Virus record (IMG/VR): IMGVR_UViG_3300005663_000062
Span: 1 to 51,197 of that record
Source of the DNA: a virus
DNA: 51,197 nucleotides
Strand: one strand, 5' to 3'
The first letter of the stretch is position 1; each line of letters starts with the position of its first letter. A program made the position numbers and the translations under genes. Positions 1 to 8,146 of the stretch are shown here, piece after piece. A model generated the notes under the pieces. That model was given only the letters and a program-made list of their open reading frames with translations, had not been told where the DNA came from and did no database searches.

Positions 1-434
1 GTTGCAACAAAGTGCGTCCATTGATTTTCGTAAGAAGCCAAACTTGTATTATATAGTCTTCCAATAGAGGCACCTGCGCTGTCGTCATACACACGGAAAT
101 TAATCTTTTTCGGTGTACCGGTATACATATTCCATTCTTGGTTTGACCCAACTTGCCATTTACTTGCCCAAACAAAATATGTAGCAGTGTGCATATAAAC
201 CCAGCTACTAATGCTAAGCGGGGTAAGGGCAGGCGTGAAATCATCGTGGTCGGCAACTTCAATATAATCGCTATTCCCGTCTAAATCAACGCCAGGATAT
301 TTGTAAGTTGCCGTCGCTTGCAATACTCCAGGATGACTATTTAGACTATAGTCAAAGGCCGTTCCTTCCCACAACTTGAGATGTAAGACCTCAGAAGCGT
401 CGGAGACCTCCGGCTGTAAGTGTTTAGGTTTCAT
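1..434 (-). CDS. LamG-domain virion protein, N-terminal part (gene crosses the circular junction)
   Basis: Leftward frame starting ATG at 434 and running off position 1; the rest is 51197-50945. Joined, it is 228 codons. The N-terminal half has the Concanavalin-A/LamG look: a strand followed by DLDGNSDYIEVADHDDFTP, then SISSWVYMHTATYFVWASKW, and a WTHFVA strand at the edge. LamG folds bind carbohydrate or act as adhesion modules, so a receptor-contact role on the tail is likely. The start is set by TAATG overlap with the stop of the upstream gene and by GCGGGG just upstream. It sits between tail tubular A and tail tubular B, where tail accessory proteins are expected. Identity of the fold is confident; its ligand is unknown. 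Confidence 0.85.
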   Translation of the reverse strand, partial: MKPKHLQPEVSDASEVLHLKLWEGTAFDYSLNSHPGVLQATATYKYPGVDLDGNSDYIEVADHDDFTPALTPLSISSWVYMHTATYFVWASKWQVGSNQEWNMYTGTPKKINFRVYDDSAGASIGRLYNTSLASYENQWTHFVA

Positions 435-823
435 TAGATACCCCGCAAAGTTACAACCATATTAGTTACCGCTGTCCCTGACGCTGCTGATATACCCATT
501 ATAACATCTACTGTTCCAGTCACAGGCTCGTTTACACTGAATGGGTAAGTTACGGCCTCCGCCTTCTCGCCGGAATCAAAGATTGTATTATCTCCGTTAT
601 CTTTAATAACGACCTGACCGGTAACATTATTTGTCGTATCAGGGACTTTGAGAATAATCTTTTGCAGAATGCCATTTATCTTTACATTAAGCGTGCCGTC
701 TGCGGTATCGTCAGCGTCCCACAGACCATTAAGGACGATTTCCCATGCAGGAAACCTTTCCGCATCAGATAACCTTTGGTCAAACTTACTTGTTACTGTC
801 ATTGTTGGTGCTGCTGGTGCCAT
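434..823 (-). CDS. Small virion-associated protein, unknown family
   Basis: 129 residues, Thr/Val/Asp rich with alternating beta-strand pattern (for example VTSKFDQRLSDAERFPAWEIVLNGLW near the N-terminus, then TGQVVIKDNGDNTIF). No signal peptide or membrane segment. It lies directly after tail tubular A and is coupled by TAATG to the LamG gene, so it is probably a minor tail or fibre-attachment protein. The family is not recognised. The existence of the gene is well supported by operon packing; the function is inference from position only. Confidence 0.7.
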   Translation of the reverse strand: MAPAAPTMTVTSKFDQRLSDAERFPAWEIVLNGLWDADDTADGTLNVKINGILQKIILKVPDTTNNVTGQVVIKDNGDNTIFDSGEKAEAVTYPFSVNEPVTGTVDVIMGISAASGTAVTNMVVTLRGI

Positions 824-834
824 GATTTAATCTC

Positions 835-1689
835 CTAACTTGTATAGCCGTCGCCTCTGAAATTCGGATTGATTGTTCGTCCTTCGGTAGAGCCTCGTCC
901 GGCATCCACCCAGGATGTTGATACTTCTCTTACATATTTTTTCTGTTCGTCGAGACCTTCGGCTTTCGACATTGCTTTTTCTAATTTCTCTTCAAGCCTC
1001 TCCGTCTTGGCAACACTCTTTGTAATATTGTCCGAGAGTTCCACCGCCAGGGAGAGATAGAGGACTTTTGTAAAGTAAAACGGGAACAGACCCGTATTCG
1101 TTACTAATTTGATATAGTCTATATAGACTGTGATAGATTCCATATTGGTCAGAATGAAACCTTCCTCTTCTTCCCAGTCTGTAATCTCGATACCGCCTAC
1201 ATTCACACTCGTTACTCTCAAAGAATCTTTCGGTATCCTGTATCTGTACCTGAAGTTATTACTTATCCAAAACACCGTCCCCGTAGCGTCGTTAGTTGAA
1301 AAGGCAGTATCAGTCAGGTAGAATTGACTTGGCGAAATCACTACCACACGAAGATAGTCGCCATCAAAGTTGCTCGTATCGTCTATCTCGGCATCGTTTC
1401 CGGTTATAAGAGTATGAGCGGTATCCGTAGTAACCAGCGTCGTATCGGCTACAATACTCGAATAGTCTGAAAAGGCCGCTATCGAAGATGAGTCCCTATT
1501 GATTCCGATACCCGTCTTCCTTGCGAATTTCCATCCTTTTTCCGGGCCTGACGTTAGAAGTTGACCCAGTGTTTCATCGTAAACATTGTCGAGCTTACGC
1601 CGGTTCTCAACATCAGCGTTTATTTTAGCTAATCTGTTCTGTCCGAGTCTCGACAGGGCAAGATTATAGATTCCGAGTTTCGTTGCCAT
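835..1689 (-). CDS. Tail tubular protein A-like (gp11/Gp4-type adaptor)
   Basis: 284 residues. The N-terminus (LGIYNLALSRLGQNRLAKI... VYDETLGQLLTSGPEKGWKFARK) is the typical helical start of T7 gp11 / P22 gp4 type head-completion proteins: helices, a LDNVYDETLGQLL segment and the conserved GW(K/N)F. These form a dodecameric adaptor below the portal. Residues about 73-148 look like a beta-rich insertion (VADTTLVTTDTAHTL... TGTVFWISN) before the fold resumes at YRYRIPKDSLRV. A C-terminal coiled-coil stretch follows (KTERLEEKLEKAMSKAEGL). AGAGG precedes the start. Found two bases downstream of the O-antigen ligase gene, which splits it from the capsid block. Confidence 0.85.
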   Translation of the reverse strand: MATKLGIYNLALSRLGQNRLAKINADVENRRKLDNVYDETLGQLLTSGPEKGWKFARKTGIGINRDSSSIAAFSDYSSIVADTTLVTTDTAHTLITGNDAEIDDTSNFDGDYLRVVVISPSQFYLTDTAFSTNDATGTVFWISNNFRYRYRIPKDSLRVTSVNVGGIEITDWEEEEGFILTNMESITVYIDYIKLVTNTGLFPFYFTKVLYLSLAVELSDNITKSVAKTERLEEKLEKAMSKAEGLDEQKKYVREVSTSWVDAGRGSTEGRTINPNFRGDGYTS

Positions 1690-1690
1690 A

Positions 1691-3244
1691 TTAAACCTCT
1701 TGCTTATACATCTTAATTGTTGTTACAAGATTATGTTTTGCATCAATAAAATCGGGACACATTGTTAATACTCTGTGCAGGCATTCGACGGCTCGTCTAT
1801 ATTCACCATTTATTGTATAACAAGCCGCCAAATTCATTAAAATGTGTATATGGTTAGGACTGCATTTTCTCGCGTACTCGAAAGACTCTAATGAATTATC
1901 TAAATCTCTCTTTGTTAGAAATGCAACTCCACGATAATAGGCCAGCGGCATTCCAGCCCTGTCAAGATTGGCTAAGAATGGTAAATTATCTGTTACCGAT
2001 ATAACTCTGTCCCAATTTATATTTCTGGCACGATATATTTCCACGCTCTTCATAGATGTCTGAAGTTTTATAGTAAATCCAATTACGCACAATACAAGAA
2101 GCGCGATAGCACCGGCCGTATAAACTCTCTTAAACTTAATCAAAGCAGGTTTGTAATCTTTCATAGCAAGGGCAAAGAATATCATTAACAAAAACCACAG
2201 ATACGCCCTATGGCTCGGAAACGTAAAACAAGCGAAGGTTATATAACCAGCTATTCCAGCCCTTATTGCTCCACGACTGTAATATAGAGCTAAAATAAAG
2301 AGCAGTAAGTAGCTTGCAAATCCAAATATTCCTATTTCTGACCATTCCTGAAGAAAGTCGTTATGCGCCCATCCGATAAGTTTATTTTCACCATTACTGC
2401 CAATCTTATAATTTATATTTGCCCTCGTTTCCGGAGATGAATACTTTGCGTATAGCGGGAATATCAATTTCCAGTTTCCAGCACCAACTCCGGCAGGATA
2501 GTCCTTAATCATAATTGCAGTCTGCTTCCATATCTCTAATCTCTGCCCTAACGAACTGGTATTGTAGATGTCATTGCCTTTGCAAACTATAACCCCTAAT
2601 AGCAATAGGCCGCACAATGAAGGAATAAGATATTTCCTGTTAGATAAAGCAAATACTATCAATGCTGCGAATAACGCTAACCAGCTCGAACGCGCTCTGA
2701 GTGAGATTATCACAAACAAACTTAATCCAATAGCTACTAAAGAAGGAATCTTCCATTCTTTGTAGTAGTAGCTGCACAGTATCATCAAAAGCACAATGGA
2801 TGCAGCATTGAGATTCTTGCTATCCATTATCCCGACCCTTACTGCAATTGATTTAGACGAGAACTCATAAATACCATACAAGCCAAGGCATATAGTTGTC
2901 AGAATAATGACCTTGGCAATATTCAATTTCTTCAAGAGAGTTGCCAAACAGAGCATAATCAACATTGCATTGAACATTGAAAATGACCGGGAAATACTCT
3001 CGCCTTTATTAACAGCGAAACATATCGAATATGTCAGCCATAACCAGTAAGCTAAGTATGCGAGAAATACAGGATGCTTTAAGACGCCGAAATCTACTTT
3101 TACGAGAACTAAAAGCATTAGCGTCATTACGCCAAGCATTAACTGCCTTGCGGCCAAGTCACGACCATCTACATAACCATCAACAGAGACGGCGAGACAA
3201 AGCACTAATCCTGCAATAAAAACTATATTGGCACACCTAAGCAT
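1691..3244 (-). CDS. O-antigen ligase/polymerase-like membrane protein with C-terminal TPRs
   Basis: About 517 residues with roughly ten hydrophobic segments. Wzy_C/O-antigen-ligase features: RARSSWL near residue 183, GVGAGNW near 252 and AHNDFLQEWSEIGIFG near 293, in a large periplasmic-loop context. Residues about 430-515 form TPR-like helices (YRGVAFLTKRDLDNSLESFEYA; then LAACYTINGEYRRAVECLH). Members transfer or polymerise undecaprenyl-linked glycan at the outer face of the inner membrane. Start chosen at ATG 3244 with GGTGGA upstream; the frame stays open to 3298. The gene overlaps the small membrane ORF upstream by 22 nt. It sits among capsid and tail genes, a remarkable place for host-envelope cargo. 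Family call confident, acceptor unknown. Confidence 0.85.
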   Translation of the reverse strand: MLRCANIVFIAGLVLCLAVSVDGYVDGRDLAARQLMLGVMTLMLLVLVKVDFGVLKHPVFLAYLAYWLWLTYSICFAVNKGESISRSFSMFNAMLIMLCLATLLKKLNIAKVIILTTICLGLYGIYEFSSKSIAVRVGIMDSKNLNAASIVLLMILCSYYYKEWKIPSLVAIGLSLFVIISLRARSSWLALFAALIVFALSNRKYLIPSLCGLLLLGVIVCKGNDIYNTSSLGQRLEIWKQTAIMIKDYPAGVGAGNWKLIFPLYAKYSSPETRANINYKIGSNGENKLIGWAHNDFLQEWSEIGIFGFASYLLLFILALYYSRGAIRAGIAGYITFACFTFPSHRAYLWFLLMIFFALAMKDYKPALIKFKRVYTAGAIALLVLCVIGFTIKLQTSMKSVEIYRARNINWDRVISVTDNLPFLANLDRAGMPLAYYRGVAFLTKRDLDNSLESFEYARKCSPNHIHILMNLAACYTINGEYRRAVECLHRVLTMCPDFIDAKHNLVTTIKMYKQEV

Positions 3245-3384
3245 CGAAGAATCCACCAAAATAAGGCTATCAGGAAACAAATAAGGCAAAGAGGCCAAAG
3301 AACTAATACTGCACCAAAGACAAATATAGTACGTATAACGTCTTTGGCCTCTAAACTATGCCTATTCTGTACAGGATAAGCCAT
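3223..3384 (-). CDS. Small membrane protein, 53 residues
   Basis: ATG at 3384, stop TAG at 3225-3223. The middle is a long hydrophobic stretch (IRTIFVFGAVLVLWPLCLI then CFLIALFWWIL) that could be one or two membrane segments. It starts two bases after the secreted beta-helix gene and its 3' end overlaps the ligase start by 22 nt, so the two are likely translated together. AGGAAAAG lies upstream at rather long spacing. It may assist the ligase in the membrane, like small Wzx/Wzy partner or Gtr-type proteins in seroconversion cassettes; this is inference from position. Confidence 0.6.
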   Translation of the reverse strand: MAYPVQNRHSLEAKDVIRTIFVFGAVLVLWPLCLICFLIALFWWILRCLGVPI

Positions 3385-3386
3385 TT

Positions 3387-4424
3387 TTAATTCTTTTCCT
3401 GTTGGGTTAACGGCGGTTGTCGAGTACCGGAAACATCAACTGCTATACCGACATAATTCTCTATTAACATCATCGAACCTGGGTCGATACTTGTAGCAGT
3501 CGCATTAGTAGCGATTGTGTTATAAGTAATCAATCCAGTAGCCGCTGCGGTGAACTCAATAGCATGCTGTCCTGCTGTCTTATTCCGAATTATATTTCGA
3601 GATATTACAGCATCTTCATCAACGGTATCAGACCATATCGCTGAAATCGCAAATTCGCCCTGTATATCGTTACCGACAATCTTCATATTATTATTAGCTC
3701 CATTACCAGCCTCGATAAAGTGATTCGGGCCGGTAGTTGAAGTATGCCGATAGATACAGTTGTAAATTCTGAAATCATTTGCTCCTGCCGCGAGGTCGAT
3801 AGCGTCAAGAAACGCATCTGTTATAAAGGCTGGCTCAGGCCATTCACAGGCAATGATAGTGCAATTGTCACCTGCCGCTTCTACGCTGATTCCCATTGTT
3901 ATCTCTGTGCCTGTAACGAAACGCAAGTTGTATATGACAATATTTGCAGCGCCTACGACGAATTCGCCTGCCAATGCCTCATAGGTAAAAGTAGGCATGT
4001 CAGTACCCTTGCCAATGCCAATAACAGTAATGCCTGCGGTAGTTAAATCAACTGCGTCGGCGGCGCTCAATGTCTCGCCATGGTTTTGAGCAAGCATGAT
4101 ATAATCGCCTCGATTGGCTCCGCCATCGGCAAGACTTAGAACGTCAGCCTCTTTGAGAGTTATAACAGCCCTTGAAAAAGACTTGCCATCGCCGCTTACT
4201 GACCTTCCAGAATTCACATACCATATCTTTCCGAGTCCAAGTTGTCCGCCGACTTCGACCGCAGCCTGTATTTCCTGTGCCCATATCGTCGCCCTGTCCT
4301 TTTGGGGATGGCCGCCCCATTGATAACCGTTGTTAAACGTCTGCCTGTCAGCGGCGTTGTAAGTCAGAGCATGTACAGGTACGCACATAGCCAAAATGAC
4401 TATGATAAATAGTAATCGTTTCAT
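3387..4424 (-). CDS. Secreted right-handed parallel beta-helix protein
   Basis: 345 residues. Begins with a clear Sec signal peptide (MKRLLFIIVILAMCVPVHA, probable cut after VHA). The mature part has the pattern seen in phage beta-helix virion proteins and secreted polysaccharide-binding helices: IWYVNSGRSVSGDGKSFSRA, GDYIMLAQNHGETLSAADAV, then successive rungs (ITVIGIGKGTD, IVIYNLRFVTG, CTIIACEW, FRIYNCIYR, MKIVGNDIQG, AVISRNIIRN, GLITYNTI). Similar proteins are frequent near capsid genes; a Sec signal is unusual for a virion protein and would instead send it to the periplasm or surface. The start overlaps the glycosyltransferase stop by 4 nt (ATGA). Export versus virion role is unresolved. 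Confidence 0.75.
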   Translation of the reverse strand: MKRLLFIIVILAMCVPVHALTYNAADRQTFNNGYQWGGHPQKDRATIWAQEIQAAVEVGGQLGLGKIWYVNSGRSVSGDGKSFSRAVITLKEADVLSLADGGANRGDYIMLAQNHGETLSAADAVDLTTAGITVIGIGKGTDMPTFTYEALAGEFVVGAANIVIYNLRFVTGTEITMGISVEAAGDNCTIIACEWPEPAFITDAFLDAIDLAAGANDFRIYNCIYRHTSTTGPNHFIEAGNGANNNMKIVGNDIQGEFAISAIWSDTVDEDAVISRNIIRNKTAGQHAIEFTAAATGLITYNTIATNATATSIDPGSMMLIENYVGIAVDVSGTRQPPLTQQEKN

Positions 4425-5059
4425 TGTTTTACTCCTTTCTTGAGTAGTTGTAGTTTGTTTACGATATTCAGTAATCCAATATATTTTTCATGGTTGCATT
4501 TCACCAGAGGGTCACACCAGATGTCGTACCCGGCCTTGCGAGCCTTATCGCAGAAGTAAATGTCCTCACCCATTTCAATACCACCGGGAACGAAAACATT
4601 CTTCCAGTAAGGCCATTCCAGAGCTTCAAAGACTTCGTACTTGATAAGTGTTACACCAAACCCACCGGATACTATCTTAAATGGGTTTCGAGGCAGGTCG
4701 TCAAGTTCAATGAACAATTCATCCCTCGATACCGACCATCGTATCTCACCTTTTTGTGTCATTGGATAAACACCCATAACGATGTCTTTATCTAACTCTT
4801 TCAGTTTCTCTAAAGTGTTCTTCTTCGGTAAAACGTCAGCGTCGAGAAATAAGATGTGGGTAGGCTTGGGTATCCTGTACTTTGCGTGCTGAATTGCCAT
4901 ATCACGCCCGACTTCAGGCTTGGAAGAAACTGGATGATATATTTCAACCATCTCCTTAGTGTATTCCCAAAACGATAGAGTCTCTTTTAAGCGTGAATCA
5001 ATTTTATAATCCTGGCCAAGCGGAACGCTGACAAGAATGGGCCTATCCAAATAAATCAT
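4421..5059 (-). CDS. GT-A fold glycosyltransferase (GT2-like)
   Basis: 212 residues, soluble. A strand-rich N-terminus (PILVSVPLG) is followed by the nucleotide-sugar metal-binding motif in ILFLDADVLPKK (DAD at 73-75), an acceptor-type loop VSGGFGVTLIK at 130-140, and the C-terminal EDIYFCDKARKAGYDIWCD (165-183) with His190, the usual order in phage GT-A enzymes. Such enzymes modify host surface glycan or decorate virion proteins. It lies 9 nt after the Bbp16-like cement gene and is coupled by ATGA to the secreted beta-helix gene, forming a cassette with the ligase. Donor and acceptor cannot be read from sequence. Confidence 0.8.
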   Translation of the reverse strand: MIYLDRPILVSVPLGQDYKIDSRLKETLSFWEYTKEMVEIYHPVSSKPEVGRDMAIQHAKYRIPKPTHILFLDADVLPKKNTLEKLKELDKDIVMGVYPMTQKGEIRWSVSRDELFIELDDLPRNPFKIVSGGFGVTLIKYEVFEALEWPYWKNVFVPGGIEMGEDIYFCDKARKAGYDIWCDPLVKCNHEKYIGLLNIVNKLQLLKKGVKQ

Positions 5060-5068
5060 ATTATCTCC

Positions 5069-5521
5069 CTAAATATTAGACGTTGAAACCTGAGTATCGT
5101 AAGACGACTGCGGGCCGTGGTCTAACCACGCATTCAGTGCGCCTGTCACAGTTCCGGTTGCGACGACTGCTACTGCTAAAAATCGCCTGTCGTCAACATT
5201 TACAGGCAAAGGCACACGTAACAGCCATTCACCGACAGCTATAGACGCTCCTATCGTTCTCGCACCTGAAGACAGAACAATAAGACTGGAGCTATCCTGA
5301 CCTCCGGCGGCGGTGTCAGCTAAAAGCCGAATATCAATAGTCGTACCCGTAATAGCTGTAGTCCCGACTCGTACATTCAGCCAGAGAGGTTCGCCTGCAC
5401 CCATTTCAAGGTCAGCCGCCTGCCAATCTATAGTCTTTGCGGTACCACCGATTGTAGTACCGTTCGTAGTAGTGATTGTCAGGTCGTCCATAAATTCGTA
5501 CATTATATCATAAAGAGCCAT
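5069..5521 (-). CDS. Bbp16-like capsid cement/decoration protein
   Basis: 150 residues, all-beta. It matches the look of the Bbp16 family of podovirus capsid cement proteins: a short N-terminal helix, AKTIDWQAADLEMGAGEPLW, LNVRVGTTAITGTTIDIRLL, GEWLLRVPLPVNVDDRRFLA and a closing strand with TGTVTGALNAWL. The gene directly follows the major capsid gene (14 nt gap), the standard place for this family. It would sit on the capsid surface and stabilise it after expansion. No export signal. Confidence 0.75.
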   Translation of the reverse strand: MALYDIMYEFMDDLTITTTNGTTIGGTAKTIDWQAADLEMGAGEPLWLNVRVGTTAITGTTIDIRLLADTAAGGQDSSSLIVLSSGARTIGASIAVGEWLLRVPLPVNVDDRRFLAVAVVATGTVTGALNAWLDHGPQSSYDTQVSTSNI

Positions 5522-5535
5522 AAATGGCCTCCTTT

Positions 5536-6564
5536 CTAAGTTGTGACAATTGTTTCTGTCGTGTCGATTGCATCCAGTCGTCTCACCGGCATATCGTGGA
5601 ACATTAACTGCGGCTGTCCGAAGGGATTGTTCGGACCCCAGAAGACGTTGACTTTGTCTTTGGCGAGAATCATTAACTGTACGAAAATGGTCTCATTAAC
5701 GTACATGTAAATCGTTCCCGGAGTCCTGTAATTGTAGCGGGTCTCGATAATCTTATCCTCGTCAAGCGTAGCTGCGTCCGTGGTTGAGTTGGTCGAGATA
5801 TTCGCCAGTCTCTTAACAGTTCTCGTATCCTCGATAGCCAGCCCGATGTCCCATGAAAATTCGGTGATATGTGCCCACAACTGCTTGTTGTTAGGCTCGA
5901 AGGACGGGGTATTGGAAGAAGAATCGGACAAGGTGTAGACCAGTCCCATGTCTTCTTTTTTGATACCGCCGCCTGTAGCGTTACGGGGATAGATTAAGTA
6001 AACGCCACCCGCTCGCCACTGGATGAACCAGATAGACGTTAGGGATGCGCCTGTACCTGCCGTAGCACCGTTGTTAGCCACATAAGCCGACCTTGACGTA
6101 CTAAGAGTGTTGTACCTCGCCAAGAGGCCGTCAAACTCTTCAGGAGGCTCCGCTGTCTTATTTCCGGCGACCATAGTATTAGCGAACTCCTGACCCATAG
6201 CCTCGATGTGAGGACGTTCCTGCTGCTGACGGAACTTGGCGGGATTCGGCTGGAGTCTCATAACATCGTCAGGGCATTGATACCTCGCCTTTTGCTGAGC
6301 GATTGTCTCTCTGACCTGATTCAGACGGCCTGCGGTGGCGTTCCAGCCCTCGCCTATCTTCACCCATGAGGGCTTAGGAAGTGCGGTACGCCTTGAGACT
6401 ACGTGTGAGGTAATATCATTAGCACGCTGAACGACAGCGTCCTGAATGAGATCGTTGGTTTCGTTCAATACTTCCGCTACGTCGATGATCTCCTGATTAT
6501 GAGTCATCCTCGCAGCGAGAAGCATGTTTTCTCTTTGGTTAATATCACTACTTGAAATAGCCAT
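5536..6564 (-). CDS. Major capsid protein, BPP-1/GP7-like HK97-fold group
   Basis: 342 residues. Features of the GP7/Bbp17-type capsid family in order: N-terminal AEVLNETNDLIQDAVVQRAN, TALPKPSWVKIGEG, the long linker NPAKFRQQQERPHIEAMGQEFANT, PPEEFDGLLARY, SIWFIQWRAGGVYLIYPRN and HITEFSWDIGLAIEDTRTVKRLANI, then C-terminal YMYVNETIFVQLMILAKDK. It forms the icosahedral shell. Length is normal for the family. GGAGCC precedes ATG 6564. Upstream lies a 116-bp spacer and then a sulfotransferase-like gene, which separates it from its scaffold gene; normally these are adjacent. Confidence 0.88.
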   Translation of the reverse strand: MAISSSDINQRENMLLAARMTHNQEIIDVAEVLNETNDLIQDAVVQRANDITSHVVSRRTALPKPSWVKIGEGWNATAGRLNQVRETIAQQKARYQCPDDVMRLQPNPAKFRQQQERPHIEAMGQEFANTMVAGNKTAEPPEEFDGLLARYNTLSTSRSAYVANNGATAGTGASLTSIWFIQWRAGGVYLIYPRNATGGGIKKEDMGLVYTLSDSSSNTPSFEPNNKQLWAHITEFSWDIGLAIEDTRTVKRLANISTNSTTDAATLDEDKIIETRYNYRTPGTIYMYVNETIFVQLMILAKDKVNVFWGPNNPFGQPQLMFHDMPVRRLDAIDTTETIVTT

Positions 6565-6680
6565 GATTAGGCTCCTTTCGCATTAAAATTCAAATTGTCG
6601 TTTTTGCGTAGGAGCTATCCTGTCAAACGCAGGCTGCTACTTCACTTTTAGCCGTGATATGCTTTGGTCTTACCAGCAAC
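6565..6680. other. Spacer between sulfotransferase and capsid genes
   Basis: This 116-bp stretch has no ORF. It contains complementary blocks TGCGT/ACGCA and GTAGGAGC/GCTGCTAC (one mismatch) around 6604-6650 that could form a small structure in the capsid mRNA leader. No convincing promoter was found: a TTGACA-like hexamer in the minus strand has no matching -10. The ribosome site AAAGGAG for the capsid gene is at its left edge. Its existence as an unusually long gap in a tightly packed operon suggests a processing or control site, by inference. Confidence 0.4.
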
Positions 6681-7397
6681 TCAGGCCCCTTGGGGCTGTC
6701 CTGAGCTTTGTATTGATTCCTCTCTGTCCCTTGCGGGAGAGTAACCATATTGTAAATGTTTGTCATATACCTTCCGGGCCAACTCCCTATTACATGCGGA
6801 GAGTTGCTCCCAGGTAAACGTCGTTAATTTCTTACACAAACAAGAGTTATTAGTTTCTCTTGAATTTCTTTCTTTTATATCGGGTAACGACTCAAATGGA
6901 TGGTCTATCCTTTCGAGGAATTCAGGCCATACATCCGACAAGTCCTCCAGCCTGTATCGCCATACACAAAACTCTTCCAGTAACTCATTCCATTTGAGCC
7001 AGTATTGCATACAGCCTAAAAGTCCTCTTCCATGACACTCGATGACATGATTCATAAAGCCCCATGCCTGATGGTCAAACATTGACGCTATCTGTTTCAG
7101 TGGATGCCGTACCTGATGAAAACAGTTATCAGGTTTTATAATAGCCAGATGATAACCGACAGAGCCATCGACATCAGTTTTTTCGTGACCTATTTTGTAT
7201 CCTAACTTCTCCAATACCCTCGTCATGTAAATAGTGCCTGACCTTGCACACGCCGCCACGTATATACCCTTACCAGTAACCTCGCAGCCTTTATATTCCC
7301 AGACCGGTTCGCCGCGTCTATTCTTTACATACGCACCATCTTCAGATATTTTTACCGGTGCGCCGCATCGAGTTATAACTGGTATTTCAATTCTCAT
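6681..7397 (-). CDS. Sulfotransferase-like P-loop protein
   Basis: 238 residues. The PAPS-dependent sulfotransferase signature is visible: a 5'-phosphosulfate-binding loop in GIYVAACARSGTIYMTRVL (ARSGT at 51-55) and a 3'-phosphate-binding segment in CFHQVRHPLKQIASM (residues 92-106). Later residues (QYWLKWNELLEEF, YRLEDLSDVWPEFLERI) fit the helical C-terminal half. Such enzymes sulfate sugars, peptides or lipids in the cytoplasm or Golgi-like settings; in phages they are taken to alter surface glycans. The start overlaps the scaffold stop as TAATG. Its place between scaffold and capsid genes is odd. Substrate unknown. Confidence 0.75.
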   Translation of the reverse strand: MRIEIPVITRCGAPVKISEDGAYVKNRRGEPVWEYKGCEVTGKGIYVAACARSGTIYMTRVLEKLGYKIGHEKTDVDGSVGYHLAIIKPDNCFHQVRHPLKQIASMFDHQAWGFMNHVIECHGRGLLGCMQYWLKWNELLEEFCVWRYRLEDLSDVWPEFLERIDHPFESLPDIKERNSRETNNSCLCKKLTTFTWEQLSACNRELARKVYDKHLQYGYSPARDREESIQSSGQPQGA

Positions 7398-8146
7398 TAA
7401 TACACATGCCCCTGAGCCACAAAGAATGCCCTTGCCTTCTTGGATTCGTCATCGTCCCCGTTCCTGTACATACCGGGAGATTTAGGATATTGAGGTTTGT
7501 ATTCAGCTTCCGTTTTATCGCCTTTCTGGTCGCCTTTTACAAAAGTATCAGTTGCAATCCTTTTGGCAAAGCTGAGAAACTCTTTAACGAATACGGGATG
7601 ATTATGCAGTCCGCTGTCAACTAACACCTGCCTGAATTCTTTACTACAATCGTTAGTTACAAACCTGTCGGCCAACTCAAAGTTGACATCATAATCATTT
7701 TTCCATTCGTCCTGTAATGACTTTTTCGCAACCTCCAGAGATTGTATAGATTGCTGAGACAATTCATCAAGCCAATTTCGCATAACAGTTTCCACTGCTA
7801 TCTTCGGCGCGCCTGTATCAAATGCCCATTGTTTAATTTTATTAACCATTTCCTGGTCGATAGGCACATTATCAGGCACTGTTATCTCGTAACCTTCCGG
7901 GGTATCGACACCTCTGATTTTGGCGTAGAAAGCCGAAACCTCTTCTTCGGGAGCGCCTTCGCCGGGTATCTTGATTTTGCCTGATGCCGACTTCTGGAGT
8001 TCACTGTAATCTCTTATCGCATCGTTAGGGTCTTTCCATCCCTGCTGAGTTACCAGTTCGGCATTCTCATCAGAAAACCAAGGGGCTGCTACTGCCGCAC
8101 CCTCTACCGTAGTATCTGTCATTAAACTTGATTCTGGTTCTGGCAT
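7397..8146 (-). CDS. Capsid scaffolding protein
   Basis: 249 residues, acidic N-terminal half and charged helical C-terminus, no cysteine-rich or enzymatic motif. Recognisable podovirus scaffold features: WFSDENAELVTQQGWKDPND (proposed partner-recognition 'GWK/GFK' segment), SELQKSASGKIKIPGE, FYAKIRGVDTPEGYEI, then a helix-rich region with LQDEWKNDYDVNFELADR and a C-terminal end with YPKSPGMYRNGDDDE. It would direct capsid assembly and then exit. ATG 8146 is chosen because AAGGAAG lies at good spacing; an internal ATG at 8122 forms TAATG with the upstream stop but lacks a ribosome site. Confidence 0.8.
   Translation of the reverse strand: MPEPESSLMTDTTVEGAAVAAPWFSDENAELVTQQGWKDPNDAIRDYSELQKSASGKIKIPGEGAPEEEVSAFYAKIRGVDTPEGYEITVPDNVPIDQEMVNKIKQWAFDTGAPKIAVETVMRNWLDELSQQSIQSLEVAKKSLQDEWKNDYDVNFELADRFVTNDCSKEFRQVLVDSGLHNHPVFVKEFLSFAKRIATDTFVKGDQKGDKTEAEYKPQYPKSPGMYRNGDDDESKKARAFFVAQGHVY

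Noticed and set aside
5536-6564. Diversity-generating retroelement, as in BPP-1
   Set aside because: The capsid set is BPP-1-like, but no reverse transcriptase (no YxDD) or template/variable repeat was seen.
6604-6650. Small interleaved pairings before the capsid gene
   Set aside because: Short arms with overlap and one mismatch; too weak to claim as an element, recorded only as a spacer feature.
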